NCBI GenBank assembly: GCA_027475525.1
Contig: JAMWFC010000029.1
Location: forward strand, 434,001-498,000
DNA length: 64,000 nt
Reading direction: 5' to 3'
DNA from: Macrolepiota albuminosa
Taxonomy: Eukaryota; Basidiomycota; Agaricomycetes; Agaricales; Agaricaceae
Under the pieces are notes generated by a model. It was not told the DNA's origin. It was given only the letters and a program-made list of their open reading frames with translations, and made no database searches. Below, one piece after another: positions 10,201 to 22,299 of the stretch. Position 1 is the first letter of the stretch; the number at the start of each line of letters is the position of its first letter. The position numbers and the translations under genes are program-made.

Positions 10201-12330
10201 TCATTGGAGACTCAATAGTGCACGTAGCTTGGTGAAGCATGATGCTGGAAGGGCTTTTGTGAACAAGTCGGCGACATTGTACTTTGTATTGACATATTGA
10301 ATGGATATCTTGTTGGATTGCACACATTTATAAAGGAAGTGGTATTTAATGTCAATGTGTTTAACATGAAAGTGTAGGGTTGGGTCTTCAGACAGTTTAA
10401 TCGCCACATTGTTGTCGCAAAAGATGGGAGTTGGTTTCATTGTGATGTTATAGCCAATGCCTTTAAAAAGCACATGCAACCATATGCATTCCTGGGTGCT
10501 TTCAAAGGCTGCCATGTACTCTGCCTCACAGGATGAAGCAGCTACGGTTTTCTGTTTTTAAGCTGCCCATGAGATGATCCTGGAATCCAAGTTCCACGCA
10601 TATCTGCTGATGCTGCATCGCATATTGAGGCAATTTGCCCAGTCTGAGTCAGTGAAACTAATCAAATTGATGGAGTTTTCTTTGTTGCCTAGAGTTAGTT
10701 TGAGTCCATGGGTCTCTTTAAGGTATTGTACTAGCTGTAGCACTGCATTTCAGTAGATTGTGGCATACAAGTCTACATACTGAGTTAACTGTTGTATGGC
10801 ATATGCAATGTCCAGTCTAGTTGAGATAGCAACATAGAGGAGGCATCCTACAAGTTGTTGATATGGCATTCGCTGCAGTATGAATTGTTCCTCTTTGCTT
10901 AACATAGCACAATTGACCTTCCTGAGTTTAAGGCCTGGATCCATTGGAAATGATAGTGGCATCGCGTCCTTTTGACCAAACCATATAACAATCTTGTCAA
11001 TGAGTGCCATTTGAGAAAGAAGTACAGAGGAGTTCTCACGGTCCCACTCCACGGCAATACCAATGACAAATCTTGGGAGTCCCAGGTTAGAAATAGTCCA
11101 CACTCAGTGCATCTGGTCTTTGAACTGTTTGTTTTTCTCTGCGCTACTCACTATTGACAGAAAGTTATTTATGTGCATGGCTGCAATGGTAGTACTAGTA
11201 TTTGTCTTGCGGTAATAAATGCATGATTCACAAGGCAGCTGGGTGAATTCTCAGGGAACCATGGTGTCATTGAGCATTTGGTTCCAAATATGCCTAGCCT
11301 GTTTCATGCTGTATAGTCCTCTCACCAAGCAGCAGACCCAGTTTTCCTTCCCAGGCTCTTCAAAGCCTTCTGGTTGTTCCATGTACTGGACCTTGTCATT
11401 GAGGAGTAGTCCATAGAGGAAGGCTGTTTTGACGTTGATTTGTGTTGCGTCCCAACTGTTTGCTGCTGCCAAGTGTAGAAAAATTCTCCACAATTCCATG
11501 TACATTGTAGGTGAAGTAGTCTTTGTGTAATCTTGGCCATACACTTGCTCATATCCTTTAAACACAAGACGTACCTTGAACCTGACTGCCTGACCAAGTT
11601 CATTATGTTTGATCTTGAAGATCGGACGACCCTTCCTGATTTTTTGTCTAGTGGGGATGTCCATTCTAAGCACAAGCTCCCATACACCCATCTCCTTTAA
11701 CGACCTGATTTCTTCCTTATACACATTTTTCCAGTATGCAGCATTGGCTGATTGTTGTGCTTCTTTCAAGCTGCATGGTTTGTTGTTCAGGTCAAGGTGT
11801 GCTGGATTGTTGAGTGATTCAGCGATGAAGATAAGTTCCTCAATTTGATTGAGTGAGATTGCATTGACTAGGTCAGCCTTAAGACAGTTGTTCAAGTCAA
11901 CATCACCTGCAACAGCGTTATTTGGATGGATGTTTGGTCTCTTCATCATCGTCAGCTATGAAAAAAGGGAGATCAGCTGCTGACTTGCTGATTTGATTGA
12001 TAGAGGTAAGTTCTTCCAATTGTTTGACTTATCTGTTCACAGGCATTGCTGAGATAGGGTGGCTGTTGTGTCTCTTAAGAAACTTGACATGATAGGACTC
12101 ATAGATCTTCTGTGTCTTCAAGTCGTAGCATTGGTATGTCTTAGAATTTTGACCATATCCAATTAGCACACATTCAATAGATCAGCTATTAATTTTTAGA
12201 TTGTGTTGATTGAGAATAAGAACAAATGCCGTACAACCTATCTTGTGCATGTAGGAGTAGTTCAGAGGGCAATTGTATTAGAGTTTATATGGTGTTCTTT
12301 TATGTAGGGATTTTGTTGGTGTCTTAACAT
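10201..12330 (-). pseudogene. Ty1/copia pol: integrase end, reverse transcriptase, RNase H
   Basis: From 12330 downward the minus strand reads as a copia integrase C-terminus, then reverse transcriptase (11949-11251: RGRPIFKIKHNE, FKVRLVFKGY, then DYTKTTSPTM and YMEQPEGFE), continuing at 11103-10750 (RLDIAYAIQQLTQYV) and RNase H from 10743 (SFTDSDWANC, then SSCEAEYMAA, then HIDIKYHFL and VADLFTKALP). Stops split the frame at least four times. The RT catalytic pair, normally V-D-D, reads H-I-N-N at about 11180, so the enzyme is dead. The order pol then gag along falling coordinates means this is a different copy, or a rearranged part, of the 8.4-9.85 kb fragment. Confidence 0.88.
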
Positions 12331-12884
12331 GTAGGTGCACCGTCTTCATATAAGATATGGTTCATGTAAAAACACGGTCATCACATGAGCAAATCATGAC
12401 AAAGAGTGACAACTTAATGAAATCCTGTATTTCTCCTTAGCAAGGGACTTAGTAGTCAAAAGGGCTCCGACAATCCCTTAGGAAACTTAATTATAAGGGG
12501 TTGTCAGAGCCCAATTTTGAAATTAGGCTTTATACCTTGAGAAATAACCATTAATCTATTTATAATCACATCAAACGTATACCAAATGCATAACAGATAC
12601 GTACAAGACACATTGCAAATCACTCTAAGCACCAATGGGTCAACACAGAAAGCAGCTTTGCAATTTAATACAGTTTCAAAGAAAGCAATGTAACTCAGAT
12701 GATGCACAAAAATAGAATGTGAGACCTTCTCTGAGTTGTACAGACCTCATTGATATCTGATGACATGAAACAGAATACATCTATGAAAATCAGGAAGCAT
12801 ATGAAAGATGTTGTTGAAACCTATACTCAAGCATAGGAAATCAACCCCCTTATTAAAAATACCAACACAAACTTCCACAATGGC
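12331..12884. other. Non-coding, AT-rich
   Basis: I see nothing recognisable; only short frames with many stops. It separates the copia pol fragment from the DDE transposase relic. Confidence 0.4.
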
Positions 12885-14950
12885 TTGTTGGAACCATTTG
12901 ATGGTCTTACCACTAAAAATGTGTACAAAAACCAAACATCTCCATTTAATATGGATATTCCTCAAAATCTCGGTCATCTAACTATGACAACTGACTATAC
13001 AATGGATGATGAAGATTATTATTTTCTCAATGAAGAAGAAGATGATAAATGTCACATATCTTTTTATGGCATTTTGGATCCTGAGGAGGAAGATGACCTG
13101 GATGATAGTGCAGCTGAGGAGAGGGCATCCACTTCGAAAAAGGATGCATTTGTCTTTCCACCCAGTTGTGAAGAGGCTGAGTTAGCCTTTGTGGATCTGA
13201 CAAACATATTGAAGCCACCAAGAGCATGTGGCTACAAGGTTCCTAGCCTGGACAAGATTACAACAAAGTGACTGCAAGGAGTTAGAATATTTTTGGCAGC
13301 TTATATTCAGATGGAGAAAAAAAGTCCAGATGCACAAGACAATTGAACAAAAGCAGCACAGCAAACAGCTGAGTTTACTTGCAAGAAGCCATGCCATGCT
13401 GATAACTTCCAAAACTGGGCATGGACATTCATTAATGATCAAAAGGAGATTTCAGAAAATAACTTTGGCAAGGGAAACAAGTCAGCTATTGATGATAAAG
13501 ATTTTTCACAAGAAATCTATCTATACCTCCAAAGCTTGAAAAAATATATCACGGCTGAGGACATCATCAAGTACTGTGAAAAACCTGATGTACTAGAATG
13601 TTTACAGCAGACAAAAACAATTTTATTAACAACAGCATGAAAATAGATGGAAAAAATGGAATACCGATGGCAAAAGAACTTCTGAGGCCAACATGTTGAT
13701 GGTCATGAGCAAAAGGATATAATTGAGTACCGACAAAAGGTTTTCCTTTTAGCTATGAAAGTTTTTGAAGAACGATTGTGGCATTGGTCAAAAGTGCATC
13801 ATTGGGATATTCCACCAACTGCGCACCGTGCACTTGTGATTTGGTTTCATGATGAATCAACTTTCTATGCAAATGATTGTCATCAGTCCACATGGTACTA
13901 TAAAAATGCAACACCTACACCATATAAGAAGGAGGAAGGGGTCTCTTTGATGGTAGCTGATTTTGTGTCAGCAGACTATAGTTGGTTGAAGTTTCCTGAT
14001 GGAAAAGAGAGCGCACGAGTTATCTTCTGAGCAGATGTTCATTGTGAAGAATACTTTACCAACAAAGATATCCTAGAGCAGGCAAAGAGAGCTGTCCACA
14101 TTGTGATCAAGCACTATTCACATGAAGACTATGCCTTTGTCTATGACAATGCTACTACTTATCTGAAACGTGCTGATAAAACTATTTCTGCCACAAAAAT
14201 GCCAGAAAGCCCTTTCAAATCCATGAAGACTAATTTTGGTGTTGCAGTCAATGTTCTGGATACCAATGGGCAGCCAGTATGCGATGCTGAAAGGAAATAT
14301 ATCAAGAAAAAAGTCTCTATGAAAAATGGTAAATTTGCTAATAGTACAGAACAAGAATTCTACTTCCCAGCAGGGCACAAGCAGGCAGGAATCTTCAAAG
14401 GAATGGCAAAAATACTCACAGAATGTGGCTATGATATCTCAAAGAAGAAGGCTCAGTATGGAAAGTTATTTTCAAACTGTTTTGAAGGTGCAACAGATTG
14501 TTGTTGTCAATAAATGTTGTATTCCAAGCCTAATTTTGTTGCAGAAGAACCTCTGCTTCAAACATTCTTTAAAAATCATAACATTCCAGTTCTGTTCCTT
14601 CTAAAATTTCATTGTGAATTAAATTTCATAGAACAATGTTGGGGCTAGTCAAAGAGGCACTACTGAATATTGCTTGAGTCATCAAAGGAAAATGATCTAG
14701 AACGGAATGTTATTGCCTCTTTGGAAAAAGTCTCATTACTCACCATGCATCAGTTTGTCATATTCATTTGATAATCTTGTTGTAAGTTCTGACAAGAAAT
14801 CAGTTTTGCAACATGTTCACTCCATTTCATGGATGCCTACCATAGAGGTTTGAATGGAGCCCAGGCTGCATAGGCTACAAAAAAGTATAGAGAACACAGG
14901 GTAATTTCTGAAAAGATTCTTGAAGAGCTCTCAGCAGCTGGCATATAGTT
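12885..14950 (+). pseudogene. DDE transposase relic (mariner/pogo-like fold)
   Basis: One plus-strand protein can be traced through about eight stops. An acidic N-terminal part (12885-13271) is followed by a DNA-binding region (AEDIIKYCEKPDV), then the catalytic core. First Asp: IWFHDESTFYAND (about 13840). Second Asp: FVYDNATTYLKRAD (about 14133). Glu: CELNFIEQCWG (about 14610-14640). The tail (RNVIASLEKV, then GLNGAQAA) runs to about 14950. The D-D-E residues survive, but stops such as the one at 14511-14513 truncate it. This protein style is a frequent repeat family in agaricomycete genomes. Terminal inverted repeats were not found. I infer cut-and-paste transposition for the intact family. 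Confidence 0.8.
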
Positions 14951-15600
14951 CTGAGGTCTACTTTAGTAGACTGAGGTTTTACTACCTGCTTTGGTGTGCA
15001 TTTTGTCCTCAAAATTTGTGCCTCTCACATGATCTTGGCAATTGCCATTCTTTTCCTCTATCAGCTATGTCCTCGATATTTGCTCCCTTTTAGCTATCTT
15101 TACTGGCTATTATGTTCATTCTCATATTGAAAAGTCCTTGTGTTTTCTTTATATACACATATATATAATTTTATTGTGTTGAGTGCATTATTGTATGTTT
15201 ATTTCACCAAGTCGAGAGATTATAATTGCTTATATATATACAAATGTGTTTTTTTTTTTTTTATTTTTATTTGTTTGTTTTGCTATCCTTTATTTTATTT
15301 TATTTTAGTTTGTTTCCTGTTTATATATTTTTTATTATATATGTAATTTGTTATGTTTTCTATCAGATGTATGAATGTTTCATCATTTCTTTGCTCCAGC
15401 AGTCATTTACATCATCAATAGATGAATCATTATATTACAATAACATAATCTACCTAGGCTAGATAGGTAGCTATTGACTTGTCAGCAGGAATGAAACATT
15501 ATTGAACTAATGAGCTGGTGAACACCAAAAGTGAGGAAATATGAAAGTGAATAAATATATACAAGTTGAAGTCATGTTAAAAGAAAATAGAAATAAATTT
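14951..15600. other. Very AT-rich non-coding stretch
   Basis: Poly-T and TA-rich tracts dominate (for example 15230-15340). No gene is visible. It lies just outside the left repeat array of the Helitron-like block. Confidence 0.5.
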
Positions 15601-15625
15601 CTGGCTGCTGATGATGTAAGCTGAT

Positions 15626-15715
15626 ATTATATAAGTTGCTGCTTTATAAGCTGTTGCTTTAACTATGGTTTATATAAGCCATTGCTCCAGCTGCGATTTA
15701 TATAAGCTCTTGTAG
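15626..15715 (+). repeat. Repeat array A (about 27-28 bp unit, 3-4 copies)
   Basis: Imperfect direct copies of a unit beginning TTTATATAAGC and containing TTGCTCCAGC. It is the most diverged of the three arrays and has the same orientation as the array at 20828. Confidence 0.75.
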
Positions 15716-15899
15716 TTGTTTATTTGTGATATTACAGTTGTGGGCAAATACAATTTATTTGGTAATATGATGATGTGGTAATACTATAAAAGCAACTAAA
15801 ACAAGAAGGATTGATGAATAATGGAGAAACAAAATACAAGTCCAGTAGACTCATTAGGGAAGGAAGCAGGACAACAATATAGTCAGATTTAAGCAAGTA

Positions 15900-17030
15900 T
15901 CTGTAAATCATAGTCGAAACTATATGCAATTGGCAAAGATCAACGAGGCCATTATTGACAATGTGACAAAGCAAATGTGGTTAAGTATTGTGGTTGCAAT
16001 TAAAGGCTTTTTGATCAATGTAATCATTGGTTGCCATTGTCTGATGCATCTATGTCTATTCTGTTCTGGCCCTTGTCTGAAATGTCTCTCAGCTTTCTCT
16101 TTAGTTTGTTCTTGGTCCCTTCATTGAATACTACATTCTGTGAGGTGTTTATCAGTGTATTTACTGTGTTGCTTTGTCACTCACTTTCATAAAGCTAGAC
16201 CAGTGCTCAATAAGAATCATGAATCTCAATACAAGAAGCATTTTAAGTTTTTCATCTGCCAGATTAACAATCTGGAACAATAGCTGGATAGAAACGAGGT
16301 CTCCTACTTGGAATCTTTCTGGCTTGTAATGTTCGTATCTTAAGTTTCCTTCAGTTTTGTTTGTTGCTCTATTGTGTTGTACTTACATTGTCCTGTTTTT
16401 TTCATGTACCTTCATTTTCGAAAATTAGACCATGTTGTCTTTGATAATCATGAACCCTTTCTGCATTATTTTCTCTGTGAGCTTGTACAAGTCTAGTTTC
16501 CTGTTTATGGAAATATGTTGTTTGTTCTTCTCCACATCACATGTCAGTGTAAATATCCTGTTTACAATGTCTAATGATCTTTCTTGCTGTTTGGAGAATG
16601 CACTGTACCAGCATTCAAGTCAGTCTTCTGAGAACTTAAGTTCAAAGTACTTGCAAATCTCCAGTGCTCCTATTATTACATCATTGAAATGTTTTGTTCC
16701 TAGGCCATCCAGCTTCACATATTGCTTCATGTATTTCAGTTATTTGTAGTTGCTGCTTTATGTAATTAGACTCTGTTATATTTGATCTCATTGAACGCAC
16801 CTCATACATGTTTCTCTTTTTAGTGGCAGAAGATCCTTTTTGCTGATGGCTCTATATACTATGAAAACTAACTCCTCATCTGATATATCGCCATCTTTGT
16901 GGACATACACTAGTTGCCATGAGTGAGGCTTATTTACTTCTTTTGTCTTAATGGCTTCTGCCCATCTTAGTTCCTGTTGTGTCTTGTGTGTTGATAGTCT
17001 AACATACAATGTGTAGTTTGGTTACTTACA
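15900..17030 (-). pseudogene. Coherent minus-strand coding relic, unknown family
   Basis: The minus strand from 17030 down to about 16150 gives a long protein-like reading with few stops. It includes RWAEAIKTKEVNKPHSW, then DEELVFIVYRAISKKDL, KYMKQYVKLDGLGTKHFND, SAFSKQQERSLDIVNRIF, a basic stretch, and FQVGDLVSIQLLFQIVNL followed by KMLLVLR. Amino-acid composition and continuity argue that this was once an exon-rich gene. I cannot name it with confidence; motifs like GDLV...LVLR occur in uncharacterised agaricomycete proteins. It lies inside the Helitron-like block and could be cargo. Confidence 0.45.
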
Positions 17031-18159
17031 TGTGCGATGCTGATCAACATCACATTGTTTTCTTCTTCTTCTTTGTGTATAGCTTTCTTGATCGCAGTTT
17101 CTTGGTTGCATAATGAGTCTACTGATGTTGAGGTGTCTGTAAACGTTGCTTACTTGCTACCTCTGTGTTGTAATCTGCTCCTAAGGTCATTTTTATTATA
17201 ATATATCTACTGTGGCTCTGTTAGCATAATACACCTGTCAGACAGTGGCTATCCATACATTGTATTGCTGTGTCTTGATATCCTTCTAGTCTGCTGTACT
17301 ATCTGTATTTTTATAGTATCAGGAAGTGATCAGTGAGTGCCTCAACTGTTTTCCTGTGTATGATGTGATGTATCTTGGTTTACCTGTCCCATACTCAACT
17401 CATTTCCTTCCTATTGGCTTTGTCTTTTTTGATATATGCACTTTGATTGTTTGGTACTTTATCTTCTGTGCCTGTCATCTTGACGCTTTCTATAGTCTGT
17501 TGCCAGTGATACATTAATTTCTGGCTTCGTTTTATCATCCTCAACTGTTCAGAAACAGACCTTGTGATGTTCCTCTGTCTCTCTTTCTTTGTCCTTTCAT
17601 TGACAAATCTCTAGTGTGTTGCCCTTCTGAAGTTACAGCTATTAAGGTACCACATTACAAGTTGTGGATCTGTAATGCTTGTGTTCTATCTAAAAGGTTC
17701 TACTATGCCTTCTGTAAATCTTGTCTTATTGGATTTTTTATCCTACTTAATTTTTTTTTGTTTGAAGAAAGAGATACACCGTTCTTTACATTATACTGTC
17801 TTTCCTTCTTTGATGCAACATGCAGCTTGCTGCTCTATATAAATGTCCTTGTTTACTGTCCTTGATAATCCTCTCTCTGCCTCCTCTTTTTCTCTGTGTG
17901 TTTTGTATTACCATACAAACCCATGCCCCCTCACAAAATAATGTCTGAAGAGAATAAGGCTCAGACATTTGTTGACCAACTTAAGACCATGTGTGTTTTA
18001 TATTGGTGTCTTTGTTTTTTTTTTTTTTTTAAAGAAAAAAATTTGTTACTCTTGGTGCAGAAGTGTGGATAGGTTGCAAGCATGTGTATGGCTCTTTCAG
18101 TTTAGATCGGTCTTGCTAATTTGCTTGTTGTAGCATATTTGATACTGTTTCTGCAGCGA
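17031..18159. other. T-rich stretch without a supported gene
   Basis: Short frames rich in Phe, Leu and Cys result from T-rich sequence. A poly-T/poly-A junction lies at 18017-18046. I see no gene. Confidence 0.4.
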
Positions 18160-20413
18160 CAGCTTCTGGATTTGAAACAGACAAACCATCTGCTAGGTAA
18201 GTACTCTTTTTGTGTTGTAATCTGTAGTACTAATGTTTTTTAGGTCTATTAATGGCGAGTCGCTGTCTAAGTGAAAAGTTTCTGCCTCGCATGACAGGTT
18301 TGTGTGTTACTTATTGTATTTGTGACTATCATTTTACTTAATGTCTTGGTGTCAGTTCTATTAGTGTTTCTGCCACACCGTTGCTCAAGAAAAAGAGGGC
18401 TGTATCTATTCCATCCATTGATATACCTGTTATATTTGTATCTTTGTTTTTCTTGTTACTTTGCTTGACTGCTGCTATGTAGCCAGGCTATGGCTAAATT
18501 GACTGCTGAAGATATGACCTTGTCAAGTGATTATGCTATGTACCTGATTTCTTATTTGTTCATGTTTTTGCATAGTTTGCCTTATGTTTTGCGCTCTCAA
18601 GATGCTTCTGTACCATAACAGAGAAGGCTTTGTTTGCGAGCCAGTTAAGCCCTAAAAGGTTGCATGCTAGAGCTGTGGCCAAGGCTGCTAGTCTAAATTT
18701 GGATAACAAATTTGCACCAAAAAAACTTGTTGAATTATCTGACAATAACAATGATGACTTGTCTGTTGTGTTAGTATGGATTGTTTTTTCTGTTACTTGC
18801 TTGTGCTAATTTTGTTCTTTTTGCTTTGGTATAGGATTACTAAGTAGCCTGTATCTAGGCCGCTTGTTAAGAAGCCTCTTGTTGTGGTGGCAGGCAATGA
18901 TAACATTGATGATTGAGATGTTATAGATGATAATAGTGACATGCTATCAAACTTTATTGTTAATAATAGTTCTGCTTCCGATTATGGATTGTTGGAAGAT
19001 GGCGAGTTTTGTTTGCTTTGATTGTCTGCTCAGATGCTGTTGAACCATATATTTATTTTATTTTATTTTATTTTATTCCCTTTATTTCTGTATCTCATTT
19101 GTTGATGTCTTGCTGCAGCATTGATCTTTGTTTCAATCCTGCAGAAAAACTTGCAGTGGATGTGGTTATGCAGCTTTCTATTTAAGAAAAGTTTATAGTG
19201 TCAACTTATCAAGGACTGCCATTTCTTAAATGCAGACCGATATCTACTATTTTGCTTGCATTTATTCAACTTGTTGTCAGGAAACAACTTATAATCCAGC
19301 CTTTTGGATATAACAAAATGAACAGTGATGGTAAAATCTGTTACATGGGCATTGGTGTTGTTGCTAAGCATATGAATAAAGACAATTGGACATGTGTTTT
19401 GCTTCTTGTTTTGTATTTTTTTTCTATTCTTATGTATGACTTTTTTAATAGTTTGTTGTTGTCTTCTCTTTTATTCAATTGTCATGTCGTCTACATTAAT
19501 TTGGCCAGGACTGACCCTGCCCAACTAAATGCACCAAAGCAGCAATTGGCTCTTTGGGATTTGACAGGTCTCTTCTATGTCTGTATTACCTCTGGAGTAG
19601 TAACTGCCTCGCATTTATTTGACAGTTCTGTTCTTGTTGGGAGTCTATCTGACAAGTATGGTCAGCATCATATCAAGATTGTTGAATTCTATCAGGAGTC
19701 TTTTTGCCAGTTTGCTGTTTTGGGTTGTGTTTTCAACCTCCCAGATAGTGTCCAAGGTACTCTTTTTGGTAATGGTGTGGCATTTGTTACTCGAGGTGAG
19801 GGTAAAACCCCTACATACAATGTTGGTAAGTCGTGTTTCATTGTTTTGTTGGTTCTGCATTTGATGTGACTTCAGACTGTGGGTATATGACTCCCAAGTT
19901 TAAGAGGCTCTCTAGTATAAAAAATAACTCAATGTTTACCAAGATGGATGCTCCTGTATTCAAATCAGCTAGGGTTGCTAATCTGTATAAGCCAATCGTT
20001 AAGTTTGATCAAAAAGGTTCTTGTTATGCTTGTTTCCAGATGGTGTTCTAACATTTTCTTAGTACCTGTATATGATGGCAGGGTAGAAACTGGTCAACTG
20101 TTCTGTTTTATGCCCAATAACTTTGATTCTCTTTCTTCTTGGTGTTCATACAAAAACAAAAATGTTGAAGTTCCAGAAAGTTCTGTCGTCAGTGTTGGTT
20201 TTAGTACCAACTGATATGAGTCCAGTGGTCACAAGTATGTTGATGTTCGTTGTGTTTGAATATGTTCTCATATTTTTCAGGTATCTCACTTTGAACTTGC
20301 TGTTTGTCATTGTATTGCACAACCCTACTTATATAATGCATCTTGTTGAATCTGCTCCTGTGGTAGACCATGCCGGTGCCACTAAGGGAAAGGCCAAGTT
20401 CAAGAGGTGTAAG
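18160..20413 (+). pseudogene. Intron-containing coding relic, unknown family
   Basis: Short exon-like segments alternate with GT-AG-bounded, T-rich spacers. They include a Ser/Ala/Lys-rich part near 18620-18770 (FASQLSPKRLHARAVAKAAS), an acidic part near 18900-19010, and the largest open piece at 19198-19869 with PFGYNKMNSDGKICYMGIG and LNAPKQQLALWDLTGLFYV. Later pieces near 19870-20300 contain VPVYDGRV and LTLNLLFVIVLHNPTY. An in-frame stop at 19182-19184 and shifts indicate decay. The layout matches an uncharacterised multi-exon protein type I associate with agaricomycete repeats. Function unknown; it may be cargo of the flanking element. Confidence 0.45.
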
Positions 20414-20465
20414 TAGTTCCTGCTTTCACTGCTCCTTCTTGGTCCTTATTGGTCGACTATGCCAA

Positions 20466-20500
20466 AAAAAAATTAATTAATTAATTAATTTTTTTAAAAC
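20466..20500. repeat. Low-complexity A/T tract with TTAA repeats
   Basis: A run of A, then four TTAA-type tetranucleotides, then a run of T. It is perfectly AT and potentially cruciform-forming. Confidence 0.7.
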
Positions 20501-20827
20501 AAAATGGCATTTAGCGACCTTCTGCATGTGAGGCACAGTGTAAATAGATGTATTGTGACCTCAGTTGTGACCTTAGCCATCTAGCCATCGGACATTTACT
20601 TGTTACTTTTAGCAGTTGTTTTTATGTTGCGTTGTTTTGATAGTCTCAATATAGACTTTTTTGTTGAGCCGTTGTCTGTTTGACCATTTGTTCACTGAGT
20701 GAATTTTCTTTTCTTTGGCAAATCTATGTATAAATAGTTTGTTAACCCACTGGATTTAATTGTACTTCCAATGTGCTTTGAATTTTTCATCGTATTACCT
20801 TCAGTGGTATTTACTGTGTAAATGCTT

Positions 20828-20939
20828 GTTTATATAAGCTGTTGCTCCAGCAGTGGTTTATATAAGCTGTCGCTCCAGCAATGGTTTATATAAGCTGCTA
20901 CTCTAGACATAGTTTATATAAGCTATTGCTCTATTAATG
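20828..20939 (+). repeat. Repeat array B: four tandem 28-bp units
   Basis: Units start at 20828, 20856, 20884 and 20912, each beginning GTTTATATAAGCTG or a close variant and ending near CAATG; a truncated fifth starts at 20940. Unit length is exactly 28. The array lies about 1.1 kb upstream of the Helitron coding region and is inverted relative to array C. Confidence 0.9.
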
Positions 20940-20944
20940 GTTTC

Positions 20945-22074
20945 AAGCTATGATGTAATGTTATATCAGGTGACCATAGTAATGGTTGCTTTGTATATAA
21001 CCTGTTTTGTATTTGTGCATTGATTTCAACAATGAGATTGTCTATGTATGGTGCCTGGCTATCAGTCCATATATTGCTTGTTGTTTTAAAATATGTATTG
21101 TTCACAAAGTATGCATCTATCTAATTTGATGCAACATCTCTCATATACGGTTGACAGGGGGCCTACAGTAATTCAACATGTGTGCTCTCAATACCTATAT
21201 GTTCTGTCAAACGCTGAGCAATGCTTGATCTGTAATACTGAATGATGCTATTATACCTATACAGAATGGCATACTACTATATGGATTGATACAAGCACAA
21301 ATCAATGCACATATTTCCTTGCAATTCAAGACTCTATGGGCAATAGGACACATGCACATTGGATATTTTCCTTTTTTAGAGTCAACATACCTAATTGATG
21401 CTATGTTTTTTGTCGGTTCTATATGTCCTGGTTATATTATTGTAGAGTTTTGACTGTTCTAGCAATATTCAAACGATACAGGATAACACAACTTTTTGTG
21501 ATGCAATCTCTCATGTCTTGTCACAATTTTCTAGCATGTCTGCATCGATGCCACCTAGGTCCTATGTTGTGTAACTGCACAATGAGGAACAATGTATATA
21601 ATGTTACATTTGCTATCAAAACTTTACTGCATAGATACCGTTTGCCTGATACATGGCCTTGTTTGGACCAACATATTATTATTAGCTCAACTCTTTCTGC
21701 AGTAAAATCGTTTGTAGTATCTGGGCTTAGAATATTAGGGTATTTGCATTTATCTGCATCTAGAGCTTCCTGTAGGAATGGTCGATTGTCTATGTGCAAG
21801 TCTCTTAGATGTCAAAGATTGCTTTGTAAACTTAAACATGTCTTCAGATGACCTATAGACGGTAGTAAAACCTATGCATTCTTCTTTTGCACAAGTAGAT
21901 ACATACATTGATGAAAGTCAGGGCAAACACAACCTGCGACACATATTCAAATTCATCAATCATGCAGATGATATAGGTTTGCTGTCATACCCAATTACTG
22001 CAGGGTACATGCATGCTAGGCTGCCTTTGTCTACCTTTTCACAACATCTCACATTGAAGCAGCTATGATCCATA
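20945..22074. other. 5' region of the Helitron, antisense open frames only
   Basis: No plus-strand gene is recognisable. A minus-strand frame at 21521-21799 reads protein-like (ALDADKCKYPNILSPDTTNDF) but I cannot assign it and it is bounded by stops. This should be the 5' untranslated part of the element. Confidence 0.35.
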
Positions 22075-22299
22075 GCACATATACATGGGATTATGCTGTC
22101 TAAGCATTTTAAAGTGTTACATCTAAGTGATTTATTTAATTCTCACAGTTGCTCAAAATGTTTTAGTTGGTCTACTGTATTGATGGCTGATCTCAGTTCA
22201 CAAGCAAAAAACATGCTGAGACGCTCTGTAGTATGTAATCAAAAGCAAGAAGTTGTTCTTGAGGCAGATGTTTGGGGCCCTGACAAGCCCAAATTTCCT

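Noticed and set aside
15140..15462. Frames encoding very hydrophobic Phe/Leu-rich peptides
   Set aside because: They are a product of T-rich low-complexity DNA.
20828..20939. Regular 28-bp repeats resembling a CRISPR array
   Set aside because: There are no unique spacers; units are contiguous and diverged, in a eukaryotic genome next to a Helitron.
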